DNA of 64,000 bases from Codonopsis lanceolata (lineage: Eukaryota > Streptophyta > Magnoliopsida > Asterales > Campanulaceae): NCBI GenBank assembly GCA_013146195.2, contig CM028377.1:69134614-69198613 (forward strand), written 5' to 3'. Shown one piece after another: positions 1-11,300 of the stretch. The notes beneath the pieces were generated by a model. It was not told the origin of the DNA. It searched no databases and saw only the letters and a list, made by a program, of their open reading frames with translations. The position numbers were made by a program, and so were the translations under genes. Positions within the stretch are counted from its first letter, which is position 1. Each line of letters opens with the position of its first letter.

Positions 1-1186
1 GTGATTATGAAAAAAAGGGAAATAGGCTGGTGGTAGGTCAGCCTTGTTGAAGCCCAAAAGAAAAAAAAGGAGGAACAATAGGGTGAAGAGCAGGCTTCAT
101 CAATCCCCAAACAAAATTAAAAGTGAGTGGGTTGACCCTGAGGGTGGGTTTTAGCCTAATGTTTTACTTTTGGGAAGTATTCTAAAAATCGTCCTAGGTG
201 GCTCTCCAACGCCCCGACTTTCTTCAAATCGCCCAAAAAAATCGTCGAAAGAGAAATCACCGTCTACTCGTGCAAGGCGCTGTCGCTGCCTAGACTCTTC
301 CTTCAAGACGGTAGTGAGGAAGGGCGAGAGATGGGGAAGGAAATATAGGAAGAACAGGAGGACTTATGGCGACGACGACAACGACAATGACGGTGACTAT
401 GGTGCTTAGATGATGGAAAACGACAATGCATGGACATATCTAAGTATCTAACTCGTGAGAGAGAGAGAGAGAGAGAGAGAGATCATGATGTCTGCTAGTG
501 CTTCGTCTTCTGCGGAATCGATCTCTACAAGGAAAAAGAACATGCTTTGTATGGTAGCCAGATATTTTCAGTTGGGAAATGGGAATAGTGCAAGATATGT
601 ACCAAATAGGCAATCCATATTTTTAAACTTTACACAATTTGTAACTTTGACTCAAAATTTACTTTTTGGTACTCATATTTTATTGGGATTTGCACTTTAT
701 GTAATAAAATTGAATTATTAGATTTAAAATTTTAATCTTGTCAATTGTAATATGGATCATAATTTTCATATTTTTACATTATTAGATGATATTTATTATC
801 AGAACCCCTAAATGTTACACCGAAAAACCCTAAGTGCAACATCACTTAAGAGTTTAAATTACCAAACTATCCTCCTTTGATTTTAAAAGAAAAAATATTA
901 AATTTAAAAATAGCTTTGTTTACCAAACTACACTCCTTCCATTTTTTTAAAAAAACTCAATTAAATTACAATTAAAAAAAAGAAGACATTCTTATCAATC
1001 TAACCCCTAAAATCCAAAAAATTGAAGGACATCGACCGTTAACCCAAAAAAATCGAAGGAGGACGACATCATCAGCTTTGGCGAGTTTTTAGGAGGACGA
1101 CATCATGAAACATTTTCTTGTCTTTCTTGTACATAAAGTCTGCATATTCTTTTGATCCAAAGGTGATTTAGACATCAATTGGCATG

Positions 1187-1188
<2 letters not shown>
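1..1188. other. AT-rich intergenic sequence, no gene seen
   Basis: No coding signal is convincing here. The short open frames at 170-409 and 455-721 are low in complexity, and the second starts inside a (GA)n run at 457-482. I see no splice-consistent exon chain. Confidence 0.6.

Positions 1189-1246
<58 letters not shown>
1189..1246. repeat. (TA)n microsatellite, left of TIR element
   Basis: This is a nearly pure TA run. It directly abuts the left inverted terminus of the element at 1247-2343, which has a second TA run on its other side. Confidence 0.95.
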
Positions 1247-1251
<5 letters not shown>

Positions 1252-2337
1252 TGGTGAGGAGCACTATGGTTATGCCACCTCACCACCTTTAGATAAATCT
1301 TCATTCTAAAGCATCTATGTGAGAAGTTTTAAAACTTTTGGTTTCTAGCCATTAGCTAATAATAATACATAATAATAATCAATAAGATAAGGGGTATGAA
1401 TATATTAATATTAGTATATATAACTTCTTCTATTGTCAATAGTAGAAGACTTATATTTTAAAAAAATTACAACTAACATTACTTCTAACCAATGTGGGAT
1501 AAAACTATTCAAGGTTAGATATTACTTCTAATGACTCACTTTTAACATCATACTTTAAGCTTTGATATCTTTTTCATCCAAAACTTGATTTGGACAAATA
1601 AATATATCATTTCGATGTTCTTGACGAGTAGAACACATTTGCACAATTACTTTTGTCAACAAACGAATGACACGTAAAAAAATTTGTGCCTCAAGTTGCA
1701 CAATTTCTTTCACTAAAAACACTAATTTTTTAATAAGTATTATTCTTTAACTCTTGATAGCTTATTCATCCAAAACTCGATTTGGACAAATAAATATATC
1801 ATTTCCATGCTCTCATCGAGTAGAACACAATTGTGCAATTACCTTTACCAACAAACAAATAACAAGTAAAGAAATTCGTGCCTCAAGTTGCACAGTCTCT
1901 CTCACTAAAAATACTATTTTTTAACAAGTATTATACTTTAAGTCTTGATATCTTATTATCAAAACTCGATTTGGACAAATAAATATATCATTTTGATGCT
2001 CTCACCGAGTAGAATACATTTGCGCAATTACCTTCGTTAACAAACAAATGACACGTAAAGAAATTTATGTCTCAAGTTGCACAATTTATTTCACTAAAAA
2101 CACTAATTTTTCAACAATTGAAAAGATGTATCCCACATTGGTTAGAAATTGATGTTGGTTTTAAAAATTCTATTATTAAGTACCAATAGAAGAAATGCAT
2201 CACACATTGGTTGGAAAGTGATGTTGATTTTCAAAGTCACTAGAAAACCAAAAGTTTTTAAAGCTTCCACATGGATGCTTTAGAATAAAGATTTATCTAA
2301 AGGTGGTGAGGTGGCACAACCATAGTGCTTCTCACCA

Positions 2338-2343
<6 letters not shown>
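1247..2343. mobile_element. Non-autonomous TIR element inserted in a TA microsatellite
   Basis: The first ~100 bp (from AAAGTTGGTGAGGAGCAC) return in inverted orientation at ~2240-2343 with only a few mismatches, so this is a terminal-inverted-repeat element of about 1.1 kb. Both ends lie in (TA)n, as described for the rice Micron family, but no family assignment is claimed. The interior contains three direct copies of a ~185-bp unit (about 1551-1738, 1741-1928 and 1931-2113). Each unit includes the words CGATTTGGACAAATAAATAT and CTCAAGTTGCACA. No transposase is encoded. Confidence 0.7.

Positions 2344-2421
<78 letters not shown>
2342..2421. repeat. (TA)n microsatellite, right of TIR element
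   Basis: An 80-bp TA run flanks the right inverted terminus of the neighbouring element. Confidence 0.95.
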
Positions 2422-2422
<1 letters not shown>

Positions 2423-2424
<2 letters not shown>

Positions 2425-2880
2425 TTATTACCAATAGAAAATGTATATCTCACATTGGCTAGAAAATGATGTTGAGTTTAAATTATTTTATATTATTACC
2501 AATAAAAGAGATGTATAACACATTGTTTAAAAATAAAATGTTAAATTTTAAAGTCTTTAGACTAAAGACTTTCACTTTTACAAGAGATGTATCTCACATG
2601 GTTACAAAATATTCTACTATTATTACAAATAGAAGAGATGTATCACACATTGGTTAAAAATTGATGTTTATATTAAAAATATTATTATTAATTATTAATT
2701 ACTAATTGAAAATATGTATCATACATTTGTAATAAAGTGATGTTTGTTTTCAAAGTTTTTTGATAAAAAACTTCTACCATTATTACCAATAGAAGATGTA
2801 TATCTCACATTGGTTAAAAAATGATGTTGATTTTTAATTATTTTATTTTAGATTATATAAAAGACTTACTATTATTAGCA
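2423..2880. repeat. AT-rich direct repeat, copy A
   Basis: This tract repeats the theme ATTATTACCAATAGAAGATG followed by TATCTCACATTGG. It matches 3945-4330 over several hundred bases with small indels. Together with the repeated TIR element it suggests an old segmental duplication of about 1.6 kb inside 1.3-4.3 kb. Confidence 0.7.
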
Positions 2881-2885
2881 ATATA

Positions 2886-2886
<1 letters not shown>

Positions 2887-2921
<35 letters not shown>
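2887..2921. repeat. (TA)n microsatellite
   Basis: A TA run just upstream of the second, truncated copy of the TIR element. Confidence 0.9.
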
Positions 2922-2923
<2 letters not shown>

Positions 2924-2929
2924 TTTTGA

Positions 2930-3908
2930 TTTTCTAACCATTAGCTAATAATAATACATAATAATAATCAATATGATAAGGGGTATTAGTATTAGTATAT
3001 ATAACTTCTTCTATTGTCAATAGTAGAAGACTTATATTTAAAAAAATTTACAACTAACATTACTTCTAACCAATGTGGGATAAAACTCTTCAAGGTTAGA
3101 TATTACTTCTAATGACTCACGTTTAACATCATACTTTAAGCTTTGATATCTTATTCATCCAAAACTTGATTTGGACAAATAAATATATCATTTCGATGTT
3201 CTTGACGAGTAGAACACATTTGCACAATTACTTTTGTCAACAAACAAATGACACGTAAAGAAATTTGTGTCTCAAGTTGCACAATTTCTTTCACTAAAAA
3301 CACTAATTTTTTAATAAGTATTATACTTTAACTCTTGATATCTTATTCATCCAAAACTCGATTTGGACAAATAAATATATCATTTCGATGCTCTCACCGA
3401 GTAGAACACATTTGCGCAATTACCTTCGCCAACAAACAAATGACACGTAAAGAAATTTGTGCCTCAAGTTGCATAATTTCTCTCACTAAAAACACTAATT
3501 GTTTTAACAAGTATTATACTTTAAGTCTTGATATCTTATTATTCAAAACTCGATTTGGACAAATAAATATATCATTTTGATGCTCTCACCGAGTAGAACA
3601 CATTTGCGCAATTACCTTCGTCAACAAACAAATGACACGTAAAGAAATTCATGCCTCAAGTTGCACAATTTATTTCACTAAAAACACTAATTTTTCAACA
3701 ATAGATGAGATGTATCCCATATTGGTTAGAAATTGATGTTGGTTTTAAAAATTCTATTATTAAGTACCAATAGAAAAAATACATCATACATTGGTTGGAA
3801 AGTGATGTTGATTTTCAAAGTCACTAGAAAACCAAAAGTTTTTAAAGCTTCCACATGGATGCTTTAGAATGAAAATTTATCCAAAGGTGGTGAGGTGGCA
3901 GAACCATA
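2930..3908. mobile_element. Second, end-truncated copy of the TIR element
   Basis: The sequence matches 1330-2320 almost throughout, including three ~185-bp internal units (about 3131-3318, 3322-3512 and 3515-3693). It lacks the outer ~85 bp of the left terminus and ~25 bp of the right terminus, so it is a deleted copy. The open frame 3335-3580 is only a read-through of the tandem units. Confidence 0.7.
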
Positions 3909-3944
3909 AAAAATGAGTTTTGCTTATACACATTTGATAAAATA

Positions 3945-4330
3945 TTTTTACCATTATTACCATTAGAAGATGTATATCTCACATTGGCTAGAAAATGATG
4001 TTGAGTTTAAATTATTTTATATTATTACCAATAAAAGAGAAGTATAACACATTGTTTAAAAAGAAAATGTTAGATTTTAAAGTCTTTAAACTAAAGACTT
4101 TCACTTTTACATGAGATGTATCTCACATGTTTACAAAATATTCTACTATTATTACCAATAGAAGAGATATATAACACATTGGTTAAAAATTGATGTTTGT
4201 ATTAAAAATACTATTATTAATTACTAATTGAAAAGATGTAGCATACATTTGTTATAAAGTGATGTTGGTTTTCAAAGTTTTTTCATAAAAAACTTCTAAC
4301 ATTATTACCAATAGAAGATGTGTATCTTAC
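3945..4330. repeat. AT-rich direct repeat, copy B
   Basis: This matches 2423-2880, including the phrase ACATTGGCTAGAAAATGATG. It has no coding content. Confidence 0.65.
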
Positions 4331-4630
4331 ATTGTTTAAAAATGAATTATGATTTTAAAAGTTTTTAACAAAATGACTTCTAATATTATTATCAAGTTAA
4401 ATGTTAATTTTAAAAGTCTTTAGATAAAAAATTACTATTATTATTAATACAAAATATGTATCTCACGTTAGCTAGAAACTTATATTAATTTTAAAAGTAT
4501 TTAAGTAAAAAAATCGTTTAATAGTATTAACAATATAAAAAAAATTATAACCATGGAAGAGATTAACAATCTAATTATAATGTCTAAAAGTTATATTATT
4601 ATTACAAAAATATATATATCTCACATTGTA

Positions 4631-4660
4631 CTCGTGCATAGCACGAGCTAAATAACTAGT
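4631..4660 (+). mobile_element. Helitron-like 3' terminus
   Basis: A perfect 7-bp hairpin (CTCGTGC, loop ATA, GCACGAG) is followed 8 nt later by CTAG and then T. This is the canonical Helitron 3' end: a short hairpin close to CTRR, with insertion before a host T. The 5' end (TC after a host A) was not located, so the extent of the element is unknown. It may include the repeat tract upstream. Confidence 0.6.
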
Positions 4661-4749
4661 TTCAATTATGACTTTGCTCCAAAGTCTGCCTATTCTTGAC
4701 TTTGCTCTGGGATCAAGTTCAATTATGTTGGCATTTACTACTGAAATTT

Positions 4750-4870
4750 CATGTACAAAAATCGCCATGTTTTTTACAAAATTTTGAAAAAAATCACCAT
4801 TTTTTAAAAAAAAATTAACAAAAATCGCCATGTTTTTAAAGATTTTTTGAAAAAAGTCGTCACTTTTTAA

Positions 4871-4909
<39 letters not shown>

Positions 4910-5054
4910 AAAATCGCCATGTTTTTTAAAATTTTTTGAAAAAAATCGTCAGATTGTTTAAAAATAGTGAAAAAAATCGCTAGCCTAAAAAAAATGCCAG
5001 GTCTGAAAAAAAAACGCCAACTTCTTACCCTTTTTTTCTTCTTCTTTAAACATG

Positions 5055-5060
<6 letters not shown>
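4750..5060. repeat. Degenerate ~50-bp tandem repeat with TA/CA runs
   Basis: The phrase AAAAATCGCCATGTTTTT recurs at about 4756, 4818 and 4909, with poly-A/T spacers. A (TA)n(CA)n run lies at ~4870-4908. The long minus-strand frames here come from this low-complexity sequence. In the second copy of the region the Gypsy 3' LTR sits in the corresponding TA run (23545). Confidence 0.75.
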
Positions 5061-5082
<22 letters not shown>

Positions 5083-5085
<3 letters not shown>

Positions 5086-6450
5086 AAGTACAATGTAGGT
5101 AATAACTTCCCGTAAAAGAAGAATCTGAAGAATTATCATGAACGTTATTATTCGGATCGGAATTCATTAAATAAATTGTTGGAAAGGAACACGTTTAGGA
5201 TTTATAGTTAATTGTAGAGAAGAGTTTGACATATATTTATAAGAGGATTAATTGAAACTCCTTTAGATAAAATGATAAGGATTAATTAGTAATTAGAGTT
5301 TAGGGTTAATTGTAACTCTTTTTTATAAAAGGATTAATTAGTAATTAAACTTTTAAATGAATGTGGTATTTAGTGTTTTTTGTGTTGCATTTAGGGTCAC
5401 TCTTTATTATTAGTATATTTGAAAGTTTTAATGCTTGTTTGTTACATTATTTTAGAAAAATCGAAAACTATTATAGTTATCCCTTAATTCTAAACCCCAC
5501 CTAGGCGCTCGTCTTACACCTAATGACCGCCTAGTGATTTTTAGAACATTGCTTTTGAGATGTAGACTAGTATACTTTGAGAAGTTTACAACCACTTTAG
5601 CGTCCTATATTGATTTTTAATAGAAAAAGGTAGTTTTGTAAAACTTTTCCTAAAATGCCCTTATAACCGTTGTTTGTTTGTTTCTTCCTAAAATCTCTCT
5701 GCAAAATCCTTATTTTCTTTCCAATGCAATTTCCTTCCATATTGCGTATCATTTAGTTTCTTTGATTTATTTACTAATCTTTCTTTTTTAGTATTGTATC
5801 TAATTTGTTTGGAAATTACAATTGTTGGGCAACAGAATATGGGTTTTACCCCCGAAAGGTAGACGATTTTCCAGCCCTATCTCGAAATGGATATTCAAAA
5901 GATCTGAGATTGTTTTGAAAGGACTCTATTCAAAACAAACATGATAATCTCATATCAGAGTTACTAATTGTGTTGCTATGCATGTAAAATGTTCGATGAA
6001 ATGTCTGAATAGGAACTTGTTGGTTCACACACACCTTTTTGAATCACGATGCATCACATTTCAATTGTCAATGTGAAATCGCAATGCATCGTTATGAAAT
6101 GGAAATAACAATTATACAATTTAGAATCATGCATCGTGATGCACATAATCATTCATCAAAATCATGCATCGCGATGCATGAACTGATGTTTTTGTGCGCG
6201 CGTGTTCGATTTATTAAGGGTATAGTCGTTCTTTCACCTTAAGAATACATTTTTCCGGTTAAAAAATGTATTGGAAAGTAAAGCGGTTGAAAATTGTTGA
6301 AAGACGACCAACCCACTTTTCACCTTTTCTTTTTTAGTGGACTAGTCTAGGCGGAGGCATGCTTTGCTTGTCAATAATGAAAAAAAAAACCTTTTGCATG
6401 GATAGTCTGCGAAGGGCAAAATAGGAATTTCATTAAAAAACTATATGGAG
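5083..6450. other. Intergenic sequence with an eroded inverted-repeat element
   Basis: No gene is seen. About 5575-5665 (ending AAAATGCCCTT) and about 6215-6310 resemble each other in inverted orientation at low identity, which suggests an old TIR element of ~0.73 kb. Its interior (6045-6182) holds four variants of a GCATCGNNATGCA motif. One of them is a 20-bp perfect palindrome at 6162-6181 centred on CGCG. The frame 6039-6242 is a product of that array. Confidence 0.4.
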
Positions 6451-6461
6451 GGTTCTATAAT

Positions 6462-7656
6462 GAGAAAACTACTTTTTTAACCAATGTACTATTCGTGGTA
6501 ACCCAAAATAACTTGTGCTTTCATATTTACCAATTTTGACAATATACTAAGCTTCGGCAGAAAATGTTAGAAGTGTACAAATAATTTGGACAAAATGTTA
6601 TCATTTTTGTTATATTTCCATCTAAATTCATTAACAGAGTGATGACGTGGGGGCATGTGTGTAATATTTAACACTAAAGGATCAATAAGAAAGATATAAG
6701 AAGATTGTAGAAAACCAAACACTTCAGGAGAAGAAATTGTAATTCTATATATTCTTTCTCAATAAATCGCACACTGCAAATGAGGGCGTCGACAACGGCT
6801 AAGATCTGATCAGATCCATCGAGAAGGGGTTTGGTTTCTTGAGCCAAGACGACATCATTCAATCATAGAACTCTTCTTGGCCATTTCCGACATCTGAAAT
6901 GTTTCCTCCTCTTCTTCCTCCGTCGCTTTCTCCACCTCTCTCTGTCGTCGAGGACGATGATTCTCCTCCCTCTTGTTAGATTTGGGTCTTGATTCAATCT
7001 AGATTTCAATTCAATTAAAGATCTAGGTTTTGATTCAATTTAAGATATGACCTTTTTATTCGATTTTAAATTTGAAATTCGAGAGATGGAGAGATCGGGT
7101 TGCTACTTGGGAGATAGATGACTGAAGTCAATGCTGGAGGTTTGGAGGAACAGAGGGAGATTTCGCCAGTGGATTGCCTTGGTGTTGACCGGAGCGGTAA
7201 GGGTTTGAAATGGAGATGGCGGCGACTATGGTTGGAAATGAGGGAGAGAGTGGTGCGCGTAGAAAGAATCAAGAGAAAAAACGCAGAACTCGCTTCTTTA
7301 TTTTGGACAAATTGTTATTTTGAAAACTTTTGATCTCATCCAGTCATTGCCAACATCGGTGAAAAACACAGAATTTTTGCTGACGTGGACATCGGCGGCG
7401 AACCAAGTGGAGATCTCTCCCTACAAGCTACAAGGGGATATCCTTTATTTTGAAATTTTATGAAAGAAACCTTTAAAGATTCATGCCATCGAATTTGGAT
7501 GGAAATATAATGAAATTGGTAATATTTTGTTCAAATTATTTGTATTCTTTTAACATTGTCCCAAAACTTAGTACATTGTCAAAATTGATAAATATAAAAG
7601 CACGAGGTTATTTTGGATTACTGCGATGAGTAAGTTGGTTAAAAAATTAGCTTTCC
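6462..7656. mobile_element. Mutator-like non-autonomous TIR element (copy 1)
   Basis: Imperfect inverted termini of ~180 bp (left starts GAGAAAACTAC, right end reversed starts GGAAAGCTAA) are bounded by an identical 11-bp direct repeat, GGTTCTATAAT, at 6451-6461 and 7657-7667. Long TIRs and a 9-11 bp target duplication are the Mutator-like hallmark. The interior (~6640-7480) is richer in GC than the termini and has short minus-strand frames (6674-6862, 7066-7272) that I do not recognise. It could be captured host sequence. Confidence 0.75.
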
Positions 7657-8313
7657 GGTTCTATAATAAGTATTGACCTTTTCCGTGGCACTCAAAATGA
7701 AGGCCTTGATATTCGGCCATGGCTAGTTCTCATTTATCTGAGCCGATGATTGGATCTGGTAAGCGTCCTGTGACCTGGCCTTTTTAAATGTCATCACTGT
7801 CCTTTTTCCAACTTGTAAGTTGTAACGTTGGTAATTCGCTGGCACGCGACACGGGGCAGATCTCCTCGAAACCCCTTTGACGACGCCGTATCAACCTTCC
7901 ACCCACCAACTAATTTTTACACAACTCAGCTTTACGCGCATTGCTAATTGCTTAATCATCAATCGTCTTCTTCTTCGTCAGCACATAAACCAAAAATTCC
8001 CATTCCTAATTTACAATCAAAGACTCTTTTTCTTGGTTCTTCAATCAAGGTATTTCCTTTAATCCCCAATATTTTGGTTTTTTCAATTTCATTTTCTAGG
8101 TTTCTCGTTTGATTTTTGTTTTTGTTTGTTCCTGTGACTAGCTGACAAAACTTACCGTTTCGTTTCTATCAATGAGATTGAACGAATTGGGTGTTCATTG
8201 TTGGTCTCGAATGTGATGAGTTCACATTTGATTTGGTGTTTGCAGATCTGGGTTTTCTTCAACTAGGGTAAAATATCGTTATTTGAGGTGGGTTTTGATT
8301 ATGATCAATAAAA
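7657..8313 (+). promoter_or_regulatory. Upstream region and 5' UTR of TNO1 copy 1
   Basis: This is the proximal upstream sequence of the coiled-coil gene. A GT-AG intron in the 5' UTR is likely at 8050-8245 (AATCAAG|GTATTT to TTTGCAG|ATCTGG). I do not identify a TATA box with confidence. The same structure recurs in copy 2, with the intron at 26750-26945. Confidence 0.5.
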
Positions 8314-11300
8314 ATGGCTGAAAATCTTGATTATGAGCATGGTTCGGGAAGTCCTACTGGTGGACAAAGTGATGAGTCAAATGGGTTTGTTCATGTGGAG
8401 TCTGCTAATGAATCAGTTGATTCAGCTCAGATGGGTGTTTCTGTTAATCAGGTAAAATCTTTATTCAGCAGGTTTCGATTGTATATTGCTTAAATTCAGC
8501 TAGAGTAATTGCACGGGATCCGACTAATGTCCCAACTTTGACCCTCGACTGGCGAGTCGATTACCTGATTGTTTTGCTAGTTTTGTGAGCTCTAGAAGTA
8601 AGTGGGTGTATGGTGACCAATGGTAAGCACGAGATAAGTCTGTTAGGGGTCAAAGTATGATTGTTCGTAGATCCTTTTAAGTAAATTGTGAACGTTCAGT
8701 GTTTTTCTTTTAAATAACCAAATGCATGCTACATGAACTTGTCGTAATGCTGTTGAATGAACCCTTTTCCTCATTTCTTTTCGCACTCACGAATTTAGTG
8801 TCGACTATTTAGTTGGTAAACTCGTTTTTAACTATTGTTGTTGAGTAAATGCATACAAGTTTTTAATACTGCCATGTTAATTAAGCTAAATAAGTCCAAC
8901 TGCAGGAGCCCGACTCCCAACTACCAGATCATGTTGATGCAGACAATGGGGTAGTGGTGACAAGAGGTGATGCTGTACAAGTTGAGTCAAATGATGCGAA
9001 AGTAGCAGATGATGGGGGGAAAGAAGAGTTTGTCGATTGCGCGGAGGAGTTGAATGCCTTCAATGATAATAGGGAAGCAATTGAACCGTCAGAATCTGAA
9101 CAGAAGTTGGGGGATGATGAGGTAGTTACTCGATCTAGTGTGTCCGACAGTGGGGTCCTTGAGTCTGACCTGGAACACCAGGAGGCTACCCTCTTTAAAA
9201 CCATTGGTGAAGGAGAAACCTCTGCCCAAGAGTACAAGGTAGAGGATCTCCCTTAATGTTTAACGTATGTACTCCGCTCCGCTCAAAGAGTCCACGTTTG
9301 ATAGTCCTTGGTTTCAATAAATACCCTTAAATTTTAAAACTATTTTAGCTTTCTTTACTGTGAGTCAAGTCTTACGTAATAATGATAAATTTGGAAAGAT
9401 AAGCTTAGTTTTTCAAATATGAGTGGAAGTTCCAAAATTATAAAGTAGGACTCTCTTAGCAGAATGGAGGGGGTTTTATTTTATCTATCTTCATTAAGTT
9501 GCAGTTGTACTGATCGAACCACGCCGACAGGAAGAGAGGTCATTGACGAACGAGCTTACTAACCTTCGCCATCAGCTACAGACTAAGGATCAACAAATTA
9601 CGGATCTCAATGCAATAATTAATGAACACTTGTTATCACATGAAGTTTCATCCAAGACTCAGCTTGAGAAGGAGCGGGATATTGAGGCTGCTGCGAACAG
9701 GGTCCTAGCTTCTCTTGCAACTGTTTTTAGAGATGAAGATTCGTTTGATGAATCTTTGAGTGGAAAAATTTCTCATGTCGAGAGAAGCACCTCCTATTTG
9801 GCTGAAATGTATAAATACTTCCTTTCTGAAGTAGAGCTACTTAGTCAGTGTTTGACCGAGGTCAACCCAGATCTCCATGTGCAAGCTGAAACAGACAAAA
9901 TTTTTCTCAGTGCACGTAACGAACTACTCGAGCAAAAAAATAAAGAAGTCAAGTTAGCCTATGAAATCAGCCGTTTAGAAGATGAAAACAAAAGGCTGGT
10001 GAACCAAGTCGACGAAGGTAGAGTAACAGTTGAGTTGTTAAATGCGGAAATTGGAAAACTCAAGGTGGAACTTGAACAGGAAAAGACAAGGTATGGTAAC
10101 ACAAAAGAAAAGCTTAGCATGGCTGTGACTAAGGGAAGGCGTTGGTTCAGCAACGTGACTCTTTGAAGCAGTCATTGGCTGATAAGACAAGTGAGCTTGA
10201 GAAATGTTTACTCGAATTTCAAGAAAAGTCAAGTGCCCTTGAGGCTGCTGAGTTAAGAAAGGAGGACTTGGTTAGAACTCAAACTTTGGTTGATTCTTTG
10301 CAAGAAACTCTTTCACTAAAGGATTTGATCCTTGGAAAATGTGACGAAATTTTGACTCTTAGTGGTGTAACGGAAGAGCTGCAGTCGTTAGACATGATAG
10401 AGAAAATTGCTTGGCTTGCAAATGATAGAAATGCACTGGCAATAGAAGTTCAAAAGCTGGTGGAGGCCTTATCGGCCCCTGGTTTACCAGAAAGCATGCA
10501 GTCTTCGAACTTGGAATCTCGAATTAGTTGGCTGCTCGAATCATATAGTCTGGCTAAAGACGAGGCTATTACTTTAACAGAAGAAATTGCTAGAACAAGA
10601 GAGGCTGCTCGCAACGAGATTGATCAGTTAACTGCTTCGTTGTTGGTGGAAACACAGGAAAAGAATTATCTTCACGAGGTGTTTGAAGAGTTGACACGAA
10701 ACTATAAAGGGGTTGTTGAAAAGGAGCGTAAAGTTTCTTTGGAGAAGGAGCAAATGGTTGAGATGTTACTTGTCGCATCTGGAATTACCGTAGAAGAGCA
10801 GTATGCCACAGCCATGTTGTTTGAGAAGTGCATTGAGAAGATAAAAGAACAAACCGCAGCTTCACCCGAGTCTTCTAGCTTGGAAGAGGAAATGTTTGAA
10901 AAGTTTCAGACCCTTTTGTATATAAGGGATCAGGAGTCTATGCTGTACGAGAAAATATTAGAGGATGAAGATCTTGATAAATCGGAGATGCAAAATCGGT
11001 TGAATGAGTTTGTAATGGTTTCTGAAGAACTCGGTGCACTGAAAGAAGAGAAGGGCTCTCTGCAGGCTGATCTTCAACGATCTGAGGAAAAAGCTGCTTT
11101 ATTGAGGGAAAAATTGTCTATGGCAGTTAAGAAAGGCAAGGGACTGGTGCAAGAAAGGGAAAACACGAAACAGCTTCTGGGGGAAAAGAATGCTCTAATA
11201 GAAACATTGAAGCTCGAGTTACAGCAGCAAGAATCTGCAATTAGTGACTGTAGGAATCAGATTGATAAATTGTCAACTGATGTCGAACGCATCCCTCAAT

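Noticed and set aside
455..721. 88-codon frame starting in a GA run
   Set aside because: The N-terminus is a (GA)n translation and the rest is AT-rich without recognisable content.
1089..1304. Minus-strand frame rich in Ile-Tyr
   Set aside because: It is the translation of a TA microsatellite.
4571..5139. Two overlapping minus-strand frames of 90-111 codons
   Set aside because: They read through TA/CA runs and poly-A tandem repeats and show no protein-like composition.
8929..9237. 102-codon minus-strand frame opposite TNO1 exon 2 (also 27629-27937)
   Set aside because: It is an antisense shadow of a coding exon; the plus strand fits the splice and phase structure.
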